Notes: a model not told the origin generated them from the letters alone. A stretch of 44,980 nt of DNA from Woeseiaceae bacterium (GCA_030066075.1 JASJCH010000005.1:1-44980); one strand, 5' to 3'. Counted from the first letter of the stretch, positions 8,427-17,401 are shown. A program made the numbers and translations.

Positions 8427-10532
8427 TTACTGCGTCTGCCCCTTGGCCCACTCCGCGGCCTCTTCGTCGTAGCCCGCCAGGGTCATGATTTGTGACATTC
8501 GCTGGTTCAGCAGCGGGAACTCCTTGTCCTTTTCTTGTCGCACCAATGACCTGGCGTAGCGCTGCACGTCGGTCACGTAGCGATCGAGGTCCGTGTCATT
8601 GCCGCGATCGCGTGCGTTCCTGATCAGGTTGCCATACGCCCTGAGTGTCAACCCGATCTGCTCCGGGTAGTCTTTCGTCACTTGTAGCAGCAGTTCTGTC
8701 CCTTTGTCATAGTCGCCGGTCCGCAGATACGCGGAGCCCAGCCAGCCGATGGTCTCGGCGATCTTCTCCTCATCGCCCCGGGTGTAATAGAGGGAACGCT
8801 CGAGATACGGAATGACCTCGTTCCATTTGCCGTCCCTGCTCATCGCCTGGGCGATCTTCATGTAGGTCTCGCGGTTGTGCGGGTAAATCTCGAGAATCCG
8901 CTCGAGGTGATAGTACATCGCCGTCGCATTACGCTGGCGCTCGTTCAGAACGGCCAGTTCGAAGTAGATCTTCCAGTCGGCAAGCCCCGAGACGACGATG
9001 TCCTTGCGTTTCTGAATCACGTCGGCCGAGGATCCAACTGCGGCTTTGACTCTCTCGCGTTTGCCGTCGAGGAAAGCCGCAAGTTGCGCGTAATTGCTCT
9101 GACCGGGGAAGGGCGGTTGCTGGATCATGCCCTGCAGGTTTTCGATCTCCGCGGTCGTGTCGAAATTCGGGAACCCGACGCGCCTGGCGACTTCCGCGGC
9201 TGGCAAAGGCACGAAATCACCAGCCGGGACCAACCGGGTGACGATCGAACGTGACAGCTCCGCAGCCAGCAGGTGGTTCCCGGCGAAATCGTAGTGCACG
9301 TGTTCGAGCAACAGGTTCCAGCCGGGCTGGAAGGGCTGGCTGGCTTGCTCGAAGGTTGCCGCGCTATCCACGAAACTGAAGTCATCACCCTCGAGGCCGG
9401 CGGCGACCTCGCGAATGATCTCGTTGATCCGGGAGTCCGCCCGAAACCGCAAGGCGTCGAGATCCAGGGCGCGCCGGTAGTGAGCCTCGGCCTCCTGATG
9501 ATTGCCGAGGTTCTCGAGCGCCGTGGCAAGGCGGAAATGAGTATCGGCATATTCCGGATCAATCTCCAACGCGGCCCGGAACCCGGTAACGGCGTCATCC
9601 CAGTTCTCCTGATCGGCGCTCTCGGCGCCGCGGCGCGTCAGTCCACGCCACTGGTTGAGCTCTTCCTCAGACAGGTCCCCGCTGCGTACGGACAGGAAAG
9701 GCGCGGAGTGCCGCAGGTTGACCGGCACCGAGGACAGAATCACGTGCATGCCCTTGCCGCGAAGCGTATCGATGACGTCGACGAGGTTATCTTCGTAGTG
9801 GCTGTAGACGCCTGCCATGCGCGGGTCGTCCTGCGGCACGCCGTTGCTGGTGAACATCTGCATGCCTTCCCATTCGAGTTCCTGCATGGCGTCGTTCGGA
9901 CTGACCTGCTGGATCAGGCTGTTCAGGGCTTGCCAGGTGCTGGTGCGTTTCAGCGCCTGGAGTCCCCGGATCACGCCAATACTCGCCAGGAAGTTCTGGT
10001 TGAAAGTGCCGGGGCCATAGGGACCGACGACCTCGTTGTTACCCATCAGGATGATGGCGAAGTCGGCGGAGTCTGCCGGAAGTGAGTTCGCGACCGCGTA
10101 GACCACGTGGGAATTGACCGATGTCATCGCCGTGTTGATGACTTCGATTCTTTGCGACGGCAATGCGGCCCTGAGCTGGGCCTCGAGGAGCCGGTCGAAA
10201 CCGTGGTTCTTGTGCGGGAATCCCAGCGCTGCGGACCCGCCCAGCACGAACACCCTGACTAGCTCGGGACTACGCTCCGTGGTGAACGTATTCTCGAGGG
10301 GGCCGATATTCAGTGACGGCGGATAGAACTGATCGGCGAAATCCGGGTTCTCCTGGTAGTGAGGCGTGCCGTCAATGTCGATTTCATGGAAATATTCGAA
10401 AGAGCTGCCAACACCGGCGACCCTGAGTCCCAGCTCGAGCAGAGCGAAGAAGAGCAGCGGTATCACGACGGTCGTGATGATCGTGAAGGCGATATTTCTG
10501 GGGTTGGGCACGGGGTCTTGTCCTCGGAACAT
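8427..10532 (-). CDS. Membrane-anchored SGNH-hydrolase-like protein with TPR repeats
   Basis: Numbered from ATG 10532 (701 aa), the protein opens with a transmembrane helix around residues 14-38 and then an SGNH/GDSL-like esterase fold. VLGGSAALG (Ser100) is the nucleophile block, MGNNE (~163-167) the Asn block, and HVHYDFAGNH the late His block. TPR-like helices are inserted inside the hydrolase domain (~296-360), and more TPR repeats form the C-terminal third. The domain would face the periplasm. ATG 10559 and a TTG at 10664 are alternative starts; none has a good ribosome-binding site. It is divergent from the cupin gene at 10659. Proteins of this build could deacylate glycans or polymers; the substrate is unknown. 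Its position between a glucan locus and halogenase genes gives no firm clue. Confidence 0.7.
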   Translation of the reverse strand: MFRGQDPVPNPRNIAFTIITTVVIPLLFFALLELGLRVAGVGSSFEYFHEIDIDGTPHYQENPDFADQFYPPSLNIGPLENTFTTERSPELVRVFVLGGSAALGFPHKNHGFDRLLEAQLRAALPSQRIEVINTAMTSVNSHVVYAVANSLPADSADFAIILMGNNEVVGPYGPGTFNQNFLASIGVIRGLQALKRTSTWQALNSLIQQVSPNDAMQELEWEGMQMFTSNGVPQDDPRMAGVYSHYEDNLVDVIDTLRGKGMHVILSSVPVNLRHSAPFLSVRSGDLSEEELNQWRGLTRRGAESADQENWDDAVTGFRAALEIDPEYADTHFRLATALENLGNHQEAEAHYRRALDLDALRFRADSRINEIIREVAAGLEGDDFSFVDSAATFEQASQPFQPGWNLLLEHVHYDFAGNHLLAAELSRSIVTRLVPAGDFVPLPAAEVARRVGFPNFDTTAEIENLQGMIQQPPFPGQSNYAQLAAFLDGKRERVKAAVGSSADVIQKRKDIVVSGLADWKIYFELAVLNERQRNATAMYYHLERILEIYPHNRETYMKIAQAMSRDGKWNEVIPYLERSLYYTRGDEEKIAETIGWLGSAYLRTGDYDKGTELLLQVTKDYPEQIGLTLRAYGNLIRNARDRGNDTDLDRYVTDVQRYARSLVRQEKDKEFPLLNQRMSQIMTLAGYDEEAAEWAKGQTQ

Positions 10533-10658
10533 CGGGAGATCGATTGCTGTGCCAAACATAGCGTAGTTGACCAGCACCCGGTAGTCCGCGATCCCGGGCC
10601 GCAGGCGTGTAGACTGTGACGAGAGAGCCGCTGCGTCCGGGATAAGAGGGGGACAGCT

Positions 10659-11684
10659 TTGCAAAAAATCGAGGAATGGCAGAACGTCGATCGGGCGGTC
10701 TTCGAGAACGAGATCTTCCCGGCAAAGCGTCCTGCCGTGCTAAGAGGATTGCTGCGAGAATGGCCTGCCGTTCGGGCAGCTCGTGAATCGCGACAAAGCT
10801 CGGTCGAGTACTTCAAGCGCCTCGATACGGGGACCGCGGTCACTGCCATGATCGGTCCGCCGGAGATAGAAGGCCGCTTCTTCTATACCGACGATTTCCA
10901 GGGATTCAATTTCGGGTCGCAAAGCGTCTCGATCAGCACCGCGCTGGATACCTTCCTGTCACTCGCCGAGGACCCGCAGCCGCCCGCTATCGCCCTGCAG
11001 GCGCTGCACGTTCCTGACATTTTGCCGTCGTTCCTCGGGGACAACGCGATGCCCCTGCTGGACAGCGTTATTGCGCCACGGCTCTGGATGAGTAATCGGT
11101 CGATCGTCGCCACTCATTTCGATAACAACCACAACATCGCGGCCGTCGTTTGCGGCAGCCGGCGATTCACGGTTTTCCCGCCCGAACAGCTCAGCAACCT
11201 GTACCTGGGGCCGCTACTGAAAACGCCGGGCGGCACGCCGATCAGCACCGTGGACCTGCGGGAACCCGATTTCGACCGGTTTCCGAGATTCCGCGAGGCC
11301 CTCGAGTCAGCGCAGGAAACCGTGCTCGAGCCGGGAGATGCCGTCTATATTCCGATCTTGTGGTGGCACGGCGTGGAGTCGCTGGAACCGCTGAACATCC
11401 TGGCCAACTACTGGTGGGACGACGCGCTTCCCGCCAATCACAAGCCGATACTCGCCCTGATGCACACCATAGCGATCATGTCCGGGCTGCCCGAGGACCA
11501 GCGCGAAGTCTGGCGCGCGTTTTTCGATTATTTCGCGTTCAGGAAAGACGGGGATCCCGCAGCCCATTTGCCGTCCGATCTCCGCGACGTCCTTGGCGAT
11601 CTCTCTACGTCAGACCGGGGCGAGGTCCTGGCCTTCATCGCCGAGCGTCTCAGGACGCTGGTCGGACAGGGCAGTAACGGTTGA
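10659..11684 (+). CDS. Cupin-8/JmjC-like Fe(II)/2-oxoglutarate dioxygenase family protein
   Basis: This 341-aa cytoplasmic protein has a JmjC-like cupin fold. THFDNNHNIAAVV gives the HxD pair His153/Asp155; GSRRFTVFPPEQ is the typical next strand; GDAVYIPILWWHGVE gives the third metal ligand His237. Such proteins bind Fe(II) and 2-oxoglutarate and hydroxylate proteins or small molecules; this substrate is unknown. The start is TTG at 10659 with AGGGGGA five bases upstream; no better ATG is available. It is a clear paralogue of the cupin at 13153-14181 on the other strand, sharing YERFP/FDRFP and NLYLGPL-like segments. Its last 35 bases overlap the end of the convergent halogenase gene. Cupins of this type are often found with SapC and tryptophan-halogenase genes near TonB receptors. 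Confidence 0.82.
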   Translation: MQKIEEWQNVDRAVFENEIFPAKRPAVLRGLLREWPAVRAARESRQSSVEYFKRLDTGTAVTAMIGPPEIEGRFFYTDDFQGFNFGSQSVSISTALDTFLSLAEDPQPPAIALQALHVPDILPSFLGDNAMPLLDSVIAPRLWMSNRSIVATHFDNNHNIAAVVCGSRRFTVFPPEQLSNLYLGPLLKTPGGTPISTVDLREPDFDRFPRFREALESAQETVLEPGDAVYIPILWWHGVESLEPLNILANYWWDDALPANHKPILALMHTIAIMSGLPEDQREVWRAFFDYFAFRKDGDPAAHLPSDLRDVLGDLSTSDRGEVLAFIAERLRTLVGQGSNG

Positions 11685-13140
11685 TGAACTCCTGGTGCGT
11701 CGGTAGCTGGTTCAGTACGTGATCGACCCTCTGCTGCTGCACTGACATGAACTGCCGCAGCTCCTGTTCACCCATCATGTCCACGATGGGGTGATAGCTG
11801 CGCGGCTCGATTCCCTGGCCCAGCATCACCTGGACCCAGCTGTTCTCGCGGAAGATATCCCGCTCGGCGCCGAACACGAAACCCGTATCGCGAAACAGCT
11901 CCAGCCGATGCTGCAGTTCGTCGGGAATCTCCATCTCGCGACAGCGCCGCCAGAATTCGGAGTCGGTTCGCTCCGTGACGTGGTAATGCATGATGATGAA
12001 GTCGCGGATATAGCGGAACTCGTCGTCCATCTGGCGATTGAACTCGGTGCGATCCGACTCGGTGATGCCGTTGTAAGGGAACATCTGCAGCAGCCGGATT
12101 ACCCCTCGCTGAATCAGGTGGATGCTCGTTGATTCCAACGGCTCGAGAAACCCTGCCGCGAGTCCCAGGCCAATGCAGTTTCGATTCCACTGTTTCACCC
12201 GCTGGCCGGTGCGAAAGCGCAAGACCCGGGGTTCCGTGATGACTTCGCCTTCGAGATTGCCGAGCAGCGTGTCCCGGGCCTCGTCATCGCTCAAGAATTC
12301 ACTGCAGTAAACGAGGCCGTTGCCGACCCGGGTCTGCAACGGAATTCGCCATTGCCAGCCGCTTTCCCTGGCAATCGAACGCGTGTAAGGAATGGGATCG
12401 CCGACCGCTTCGGTCTGTACCGCGATGGCGCGATCGCAGGGGAGCCAGTGAGTCCAGTCCTCGAAATCGGTACCCAGTGTCTTGTCCAGCAGCAAGCTGG
12501 CGAAACCACTGCAGTCGATAAACAGGTCGCCTTTCACGACCTGCCCTGATTCCAGCACCACCTCGGAGATGTCACCGGACTCGGCCTGGTGCACGTCGAC
12601 GATCTTGCCCTCGACGCGGGTCACACCATCCTGCTCAGCCTGCTCGCGCAATAGCCCGGCGTAGGCCGTCGCGTCGATATGGAACGCATAACCCAGCGCA
12701 TCCTGTTGCAGCAGGCCGAACCGTCCCTTCTTCGCGGCCATCAGCTCCGGGGCGTAGCGTCCATAGTCGTCGGCGAAGCCCAGTGATTTCGCCTTTAGCC
12801 AGAAGTGCTGAAAGCCTGCCGCCCAGCAGCCCTGGCCCGTCACGCCAAAGGAATGGATATAGTCATGGCCTATCGCCCGCCAGTTTTCGAACTGAATGGC
12901 AAGCTTGAAGGTGCCCTGCACCCTGGACAGGAAATCGGCTTCATCGATTTTCAACAGGCGATGCATTGTTCTGAACGGCGGTATCGTCGCCTCGCCGACA
13001 CCCACCGTGCCGATGGCATCGGATTCCACGAGCACCACGTTCAGGTTGACCCCGATCAGCTTCGCCAGGGCGGCTGCCGCAGTCCAGCCCGCGGTGCCTC
13101 CGCCCACGACGACGACGTTCTGTACTTTGGTTGACGACAT
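11650..13140 (-). CDS. Flavin-dependent tryptophan-halogenase family protein (copy 1)
   Basis: The 496-aa protein has the full flavin-dependent halogenase signature: FAD-binding VVGGGTAGW near the N-terminus, Lys79 in TFKLAIQFENW (same number as the catalytic Lys79 of PrnA), the GWQWRIP motif at 261-267, and EPLEST with Glu336-Ser337 matching the PrnA Glu346/Ser347 pair. Members use FADH2 and O2 to make HOCl/HOBr, which the lysine directs to an aromatic ring. Catalysis is likely, but the substrate (tryptophan, free indole or other) cannot be read from sequence. It starts with ATG 13140, 12 bases after the cupin gene, as the last gene of the hexR-halogenase-SapC-cupin-halogenase run. Its 3' end overlaps the plus-strand cupin by 35 bases. 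Confidence 0.9.
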   Translation of the reverse strand: MSSTKVQNVVVVGGGTAGWTAAAALAKLIGVNLNVVLVESDAIGTVGVGEATIPPFRTMHRLLKIDEADFLSRVQGTFKLAIQFENWRAIGHDYIHSFGVTGQGCWAAGFQHFWLKAKSLGFADDYGRYAPELMAAKKGRFGLLQQDALGYAFHIDATAYAGLLREQAEQDGVTRVEGKIVDVHQAESGDISEVVLESGQVVKGDLFIDCSGFASLLLDKTLGTDFEDWTHWLPCDRAIAVQTEAVGDPIPYTRSIARESGWQWRIPLQTRVGNGLVYCSEFLSDDEARDTLLGNLEGEVITEPRVLRFRTGQRVKQWNRNCIGLGLAAGFLEPLESTSIHLIQRGVIRLLQMFPYNGITESDRTEFNRQMDDEFRYIRDFIIMHYHVTERTDSEFWRRCREMEIPDELQHRLELFRDTGFVFGAERDIFRENSWVQVMLGQGIEPRSYHPIVDMMGEQELRQFMSVQQQRVDHVLNQLPTHQEFINRYCPVRPAS

Positions 13141-13152
13141 TCGACGCTCGGC

Positions 13153-14181
13153 CTACAGCAACTTATCTCTCAGCATCTTACGAATTTGCCGCGCGGTCTG
13201 CTCGTCGATCGGGTTCAGCACGCCGCGCGCCGCTTCCGGGATGTGCTCGAATTTCTCAGGGTCCGGATTGAACACGTAATAGTCGAATAACTCCCGCCAC
13301 TGTTTGCGCTGCGCCGCGGGCAGGTCACGCAGGCCGAGCAGCGCGTGCTGCAACACGCTCAGAGGCGGCCCCATGTAAGAGGGCGTGTCGCGCCACCAGT
13401 AGTTCACGAGCACATTGAAATCGTGCAGGGCTTCCATGTGATGCCACCACATGCTGGGCACGATGATGGCGTCCCCGGGCTCGAGCACCGCCATCTGTGC
13501 GGTCTTCACGGCTGCGCGGAATTTCGGGAAACGCTCGTAGTCCGGCGCGTGAAAGTCCACCAGGCTGATCGGCTGACCGGCCGGCGTGAAGTCCAGCGGT
13601 CCGATATAGAGGTTCTCCAACTGCTCCGGCGGAAACAGGATGACCCGGCGTTGTCCCGCGACCACGCAGGCAATATTGGAGGGGAAGTCGTAATGGGCCG
13701 ATACCCGGCTCTGGTTGCCGATCCAGATGCTGACCAGCGGCTCCAGGTGTCGAATCGGGAAGTCGTTTTCTTCACGAAAGCCCGGCAGCCAGTGATCGAC
13801 GTTGGTCGAGCCGATGTACAGTGACGGCGGGTCCGGCTCGTCGACGTGAGACCGAACCTGCCGCACGGCGTCCTTCAGCGCCATCCGCCGGTACTCGAAG
13901 TTGAACGCGGTCATGTCCTCGTTGTAGAAGATGCGACCGGCCGCGTCCGCCGGCGCGTAGAGCGCCGTGACCACGTTGTCCGAGTCGAATCCCTGCAGGT
14001 ACTCGATGATGCTGTCGGCCGACTCGAGACCATGGCGGACCGCCGCCCAGCTCGACGCCAGCCCGCGCAAGACCAGCGGCTGACCGGACGCCAGCAGCTC
14101 GTCGCTCAGATCCGCCGCGGTGACGTCACTGCGCTCCGCGATCGCCTGGTCTATTTCGTGCAGGACGTGCTGGTCGGTCAT
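13153..14181 (-). CDS. Cupin-8/JmjC-like dioxygenase family protein, paralogue of 10659-11684
   Basis: This 342-aa protein has the metal-binding HYDFPSNIACVV (His163, Asp165), GQRRVILFPPEQLENLYIGPL, and GDAIIVPSMWWHH (His247) of JmjC-like cupins. It resembles the plus-strand cupin along its whole length, so the pair arose by duplication and inversion or by separate acquisition of related genes. It sits between SapC (20-base gap) and halogenase copy 1 (12-base gap), consistent with cotranscription. The ATG at 14181 lies just after the SapC stop. A role in oxidising a product shared with the halogenases is conceivable but is inference from gene order. Confidence 0.85.
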   Translation of the reverse strand: MTDQHVLHEIDQAIAERSDVTAADLSDELLASGQPLVLRGLASSWAAVRHGLESADSIIEYLQGFDSDNVVTALYAPADAAGRIFYNEDMTAFNFEYRRMALKDAVRQVRSHVDEPDPPSLYIGSTNVDHWLPGFREENDFPIRHLEPLVSIWIGNQSRVSAHYDFPSNIACVVAGQRRVILFPPEQLENLYIGPLDFTPAGQPISLVDFHAPDYERFPKFRAAVKTAQMAVLEPGDAIIVPSMWWHHMEALHDFNVLVNYWWRDTPSYMGPPLSVLQHALLGLRDLPAAQRKQWRELFDYYVFNPDPEKFEHIPEAARGVLNPIDEQTARQIRKMLRDKLL

Positions 14182-14201
14182 AGCGTTACTCGATCTTGTT
14201 G

Positions 14202-14915
14202 CTAGACCCGCAGCCGGTTGCGTCGTTCGATCAGGTCACGCGTCCGGGACAGCGAGGCGACCGCCATGAAGATCGGTTGCAGGTAGCCGGCCTGGTTGAG
14301 CGACTCCAGCACGTCACCTTTGAGCTGGTAGAGCCGCTCTTCTGCAATGCAATAGAAACCCTGCAACGTCTGCTTGCTGCCGTCATTGAACGCAATGTCG
14401 AGCGTGATCTGCTCCAGCAGCTCGTGCTTCAGCAGCGTGTCGATGAACCCGTTGCCGTGTTGCAGCCCGCGATGCAGCTTGTCCAGCAGCGCGATCTTCT
14501 GGTTGAGGAATTCCGACGGTTCACCCTCGCTGTCGAAAAGGGCTTCGCCTTCGTCATGGCTGACTCGCGGGTGATCGAGGTCCAGCGACACCATCGGCGG
14601 CTTATCGTCGCCCTCGCCGCCGGTGGCGATCAGGAATGGTTGGCGCTGTATGAGGGCGGGCACGTAAGCCGCATCCCAGCCGTCGTCCTTCAGGAACAGG
14701 TTCTGCTCCGTTTCGAAACCGAGCAGGGCAGCGGCGAAAAAACCACCGGTGTTCGGATCCTTGGTGAACAGGATCGGGTAACAACTTTGAATATCCCTGA
14801 ATTCCACCGGGAACGTCATTGCGAACATGACGGCGTCACCCAGCGCTGCGCTATAGCCGGTCTTTATCCGCAGTTGCCGGTGTTCTTCCGTGTTCAGGGT
14901 CTCGAACTTGCTCAT
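14202..14915 (-). CDS. SapC-family protein
   Basis: The 237-aa protein is homologous to the SapC family, named after a gene next to an S-layer protein in Campylobacter. Diagnostic segments are the N-terminal HRQLRIKTGYSAALGD, FRDIQSCYPILFTKD, and FFAAALLGFETEQNLFL. No signal peptide or membrane helix is evident, and the biochemical function of the family is not established. It lies 37 bases downstream of halogenase copy 2 and 20 bases upstream of the cupin. SapC, cupin and halogenase genes are commonly seen together beside TonB receptors in Proteobacteria, so a shared function is likely though undefined. Confidence 0.85.
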   Translation of the reverse strand: MSKFETLNTEEHRQLRIKTGYSAALGDAVMFAMTFPVEFRDIQSCYPILFTKDPNTGGFFAAALLGFETEQNLFLKDDGWDAAYVPALIQRQPFLIATGGEGDDKPPMVSLDLDHPRVSHDEGEALFDSEGEPSEFLNQKIALLDKLHRGLQHGNGFIDTLLKHELLEQITLDIAFNDGSKQTLQGFYCIAEERLYQLKGDVLESLNQAGYLQPIFMAVASLSRTRDLIERRNRLRV

Positions 14916-14952
14916 ACGAACACTTTACTCGAATTCACGTTGTACTTGCCGC

Positions 14953-16521
14953 TCAAAGCGCCTGCAGCCCGAATTCCCTGACCTTGCTCAGCAGCTCCCT
15001 GTTGCCGGGCATGGCCTGCTGCAGTTGCGCCGCCCGAGCGGCGTTCTTGCGGAACAACTCCGACGCCTGGCGCTGACGCTGATCCTGCCGGTAACCGGCG
15101 GTTCGCCGGGGCGCTGTCCTGAAACCCATGCCATACAGGATGTACTGGTAGCTCGGGGTTGGAAACAGGTCGTCCACCGCCTCCGCGTCCTGGTGCCACG
15201 GGCTTCGATGGCGCCACAGGGAAAGCTGCTCGCTGAGCTTGTCCGGGATGGAGCGGGCGGCCCGGTTTTCCACCCAGTAGGCAGAGTCGTCGCGCTCGCT
15301 CAGGACATAGTGCAGCTTCAGGAACTCGATGATCTGGTTCCAGTGACGCAGGAACTTCCGATTGTAGCGCCGGGCGACGATGTCCATGACCTCACGGTTC
15401 GCGGGCAACTGATCCGCGATCATCCCCGCCGCCAGTTCAATCATGACCAGCGCCGACGCCTCGAGCGGTTCGATAAAGCCCGAGGACATTCCGAGAGCGA
15501 CGCAGTTGCGGTGCCAGAACTCCCTGCGGTGGCCGGGCGCGAAGCGAATCTTGCGCGGTTCGACATCGGCGGCCGCCTTGTCTCCCGCGATTTCAGTGAT
15601 ATACGCCAGCAGCTGCGCGGTGGCCTCGTCGTCTGAAATATGCGCGCTCGAGTAAACGTGGCCGGTGCCGCGTCGCGTTGGCAATCCGATATCCCAGATC
15701 CAGCCCGCCGTCTGCGCTGTCGAGTGAGTGCAGGACTGGATCGGCTGGTCCTCGTCCGTGTACGGCACCTGCGCCGCCAGGGCGGTGTCATTGAACAGGT
15801 ATGCCTGTTGCGACTCGAACGGAACGCCGAAGTGCTCGCCCAGCAGCAGGCTCTTTGTACCGGTGCAGTCGATGAAAAGGTCACCGACAATTTCGCCGGC
15901 CGAGTCGGTTGTGACCGAGTGGATGTCTCCGTTGCGGGCGGCGTTGACCTGCGCCACGTTCGCCTTGACGTGCTTCACGCCCAGCTTTTCCGTGCAGTGG
16001 CGACGCAGCAGTTCCGCGAACTTCCCGGCATCCAGGTGATAGCCGTAGTTAACGACGAAGGCATACTCCGGCGTGGTTATTTGCTTCGGGGCAAGGCAGT
16101 CAGCGAACAGCGCCGTCTGCGGCGTCACCGCATCCGCATACGCGGGCGCATCGGTCAGCGCCAGCCAGTGCGGTGCGAGGTTGGTCTCGGCGAACTCTAT
16201 GGGGACGGTGAACGGGTGGCTGTAGGTGTCGCCGTTGCCCGTACGCCAGTCGCGGAACCAGGTGCCCTGTTTGAAGCTGGCGTCACACTCGCGCAGAAAA
16301 TCGGTCTCGGACAGGCCGATCCGCTGCAGGGTGGAGCGCATGGACGGCCAGGTGCCTTCACCTACGCCAATGGTCGGCACGTCCGGGGATTCGATAAGAA
16401 CCAGTTCGAATGTCTGCTCCGACCCTGCGTCGATACGGTGCTCGGCCGCGATCACGCCGGCAGCCAGCCAGCCGGCGCTGCCGCCACCCACGATGACTAT
16501 TCTCTGAAGACTGTCTTCCAA
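14953..16521 (-). CDS. Flavin-dependent tryptophan-halogenase family protein (copy 2)
   Basis: This 522-aa member has VIVGGGSAGW at the start, Lys84 in SFKQGTWFRDW, and the motif GWIWDIGL at 273-280. The late motif reads IEPLEAS: Glu354 is kept, but the following residue is Ala355 where PrnA has Ser347, a difference from copy 1. The start is unusual: a TTG at 16521 directly follows the TAA of hexR (sequence TAATTG), so translation is probably coupled. No later start would keep the FAD-binding strand. It is cotranscribed with hexR upstream and SapC downstream. It belongs to the SapC/cupin-associated group rather than the free-tryptophan halogenases of antibiotic clusters; activity on indole-like molecules is possible but untested. 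Confidence 0.87.
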   Translation of the reverse strand: MEDSLQRIVIVGGGSAGWLAAGVIAAEHRIDAGSEQTFELVLIESPDVPTIGVGEGTWPSMRSTLQRIGLSETDFLRECDASFKQGTWFRDWRTGNGDTYSHPFTVPIEFAETNLAPHWLALTDAPAYADAVTPQTALFADCLAPKQITTPEYAFVVNYGYHLDAGKFAELLRRHCTEKLGVKHVKANVAQVNAARNGDIHSVTTDSAGEIVGDLFIDCTGTKSLLLGEHFGVPFESQQAYLFNDTALAAQVPYTDEDQPIQSCTHSTAQTAGWIWDIGLPTRRGTGHVYSSAHISDDEATAQLLAYITEIAGDKAAADVEPRKIRFAPGHRREFWHRNCVALGMSSGFIEPLEASALVMIELAAGMIADQLPANREVMDIVARRYNRKFLRHWNQIIEFLKLHYVLSERDDSAYWVENRAARSIPDKLSEQLSLWRHRSPWHQDAEAVDDLFPTPSYQYILYGMGFRTAPRRTAGYRQDQRQRQASELFRKNAARAAQLQQAMPGNRELLSKVREFGLQAL

Positions 16522-17340
16522 TTACTGTAGTGCCTGCCGCGACTTCTTGAGCTTGTCGACCGCAGTATCGCCCAGGACGAGGGCGAGGGCGACCTGCAGG
16601 GCGTCGAGCAGCGCTAGGTGGGCAAGGCGCGAACTCATCGGCGTGTAGACGCTGGGATCCTCGACGCCTTCGCAGGGGAAGACGATCGTCGCGAGCGAGG
16701 CCAGCTTGGAGTCCTGGTCGGTCAGCGCGACAACCGTGGCGCCGCGCTCGTGGGCGAGCTTCGCGGCACGCGCCAGCTCCGGCCACTGGCCCCCGTGCGA
16801 GATGAAAATGATGACGTCGCCGGGTTCCGAGACACCGGCAAACTGCAGGATGTCGGGGGTATTGGTCAGCGCCGTGCTCGGCGTGCCCAACCGGAAGAAC
16901 TTCTGGCAGGCGTCTGCTGCGACGTGCCCCGAGGCGCCGAGCCCGGCGAACGCAATCTGCCGTGCATCGGTCATGGCTGCGACGGCCTCGTCCACCGGCA
17001 GGGACGACATGATCGCGCGCATGTCGACGAGCGAGCGGATCGAGGCGTCCATGACTTTGGTCACGGCGTCCGACGCCGTGTCGTCGGCGCTGACGCTGCT
17101 ATGGACGTTGCTGACGGGGCGGCTCAGGTCCTCGGTCAGCCGAATCGTGAACTCGCGGAAGCCGTCCAGCCCGATGCTGCGGCAGAAGCGGATGACGGTC
17201 GGCTCACTGGTGCCGCACTCCATGGCGACCTCGGCGAGCGTCGCCCGGGAGGCCTGTTTCGGGTGCTTCACGACCCAGCGGGCGACGCGCTGTTCGGCGC
17301 GACTCAGGTCGGGAGTTCGGTCCTGGATTTCGTTCAGCAT
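16522..17340 (-). CDS. hexR: HexR-like RpiR/MurR-family transcriptional regulator of central sugar metabolism
   Basis: The 272-aa regulator has an N-terminal RpiR-type helix-turn-helix (about residues 15-75, with ATLAEVAMECGTSEPTVIRF) and a C-terminal SIS phosphosugar-binding domain (about 110-250, with FAGLGASGHVA and ISHGGQWPEL). HexR represses zwf/edd/eda and is released by 2-keto-3-deoxy-6-phosphogluconate; that is established for gammaproteobacterial relatives. Here it is divergent from zwf-pgl-edd-eda-glk, the standard position. A perfect HexR-like palindrome (17340-17354) touches its own start codon, so autoregulation is likely. Unusually, the next gene on its strand is a halogenase whose start abuts the hexR stop. 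The symbol rests on the HTH-SIS build plus gene context. Confidence 0.9.
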   Translation of the reverse strand: MLNEIQDRTPDLSRAEQRVARWVVKHPKQASRATLAEVAMECGTSEPTVIRFCRSIGLDGFREFTIRLTEDLSRPVSNVHSSVSADDTASDAVTKVMDASIRSLVDMRAIMSSLPVDEAVAAMTDARQIAFAGLGASGHVAADACQKFFRLGTPSTALTNTPDILQFAGVSEPGDVIIFISHGGQWPELARAAKLAHERGATVVALTDQDSKLASLATIVFPCEGVEDPSVYTPMSSRLAHLALLDALQVALALVLGDTAVDKLKKSRQALQ

Positions 17341-17354
17341 GTAGCAATACTACA
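17340..17354. promoter_or_regulatory. HexR-like operator overlapping the hexR start codon
   Basis: TGTAGCAATACTACA is a perfect five-base inverted repeat around CAATA and closely resembles the AT-rich HexR site (close to TGTAATTAAATTACA) known from gammaproteobacteria. It overlaps the first base of the hexR start codon, so bound HexR would block its own gene and the halogenase genes downstream. Confidence 0.75.
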
Positions 17355-17401
17355 AATATCTAGCGGGTTAATCTACAAAAATGCCACAATAGAGGCGCAA
17401 A

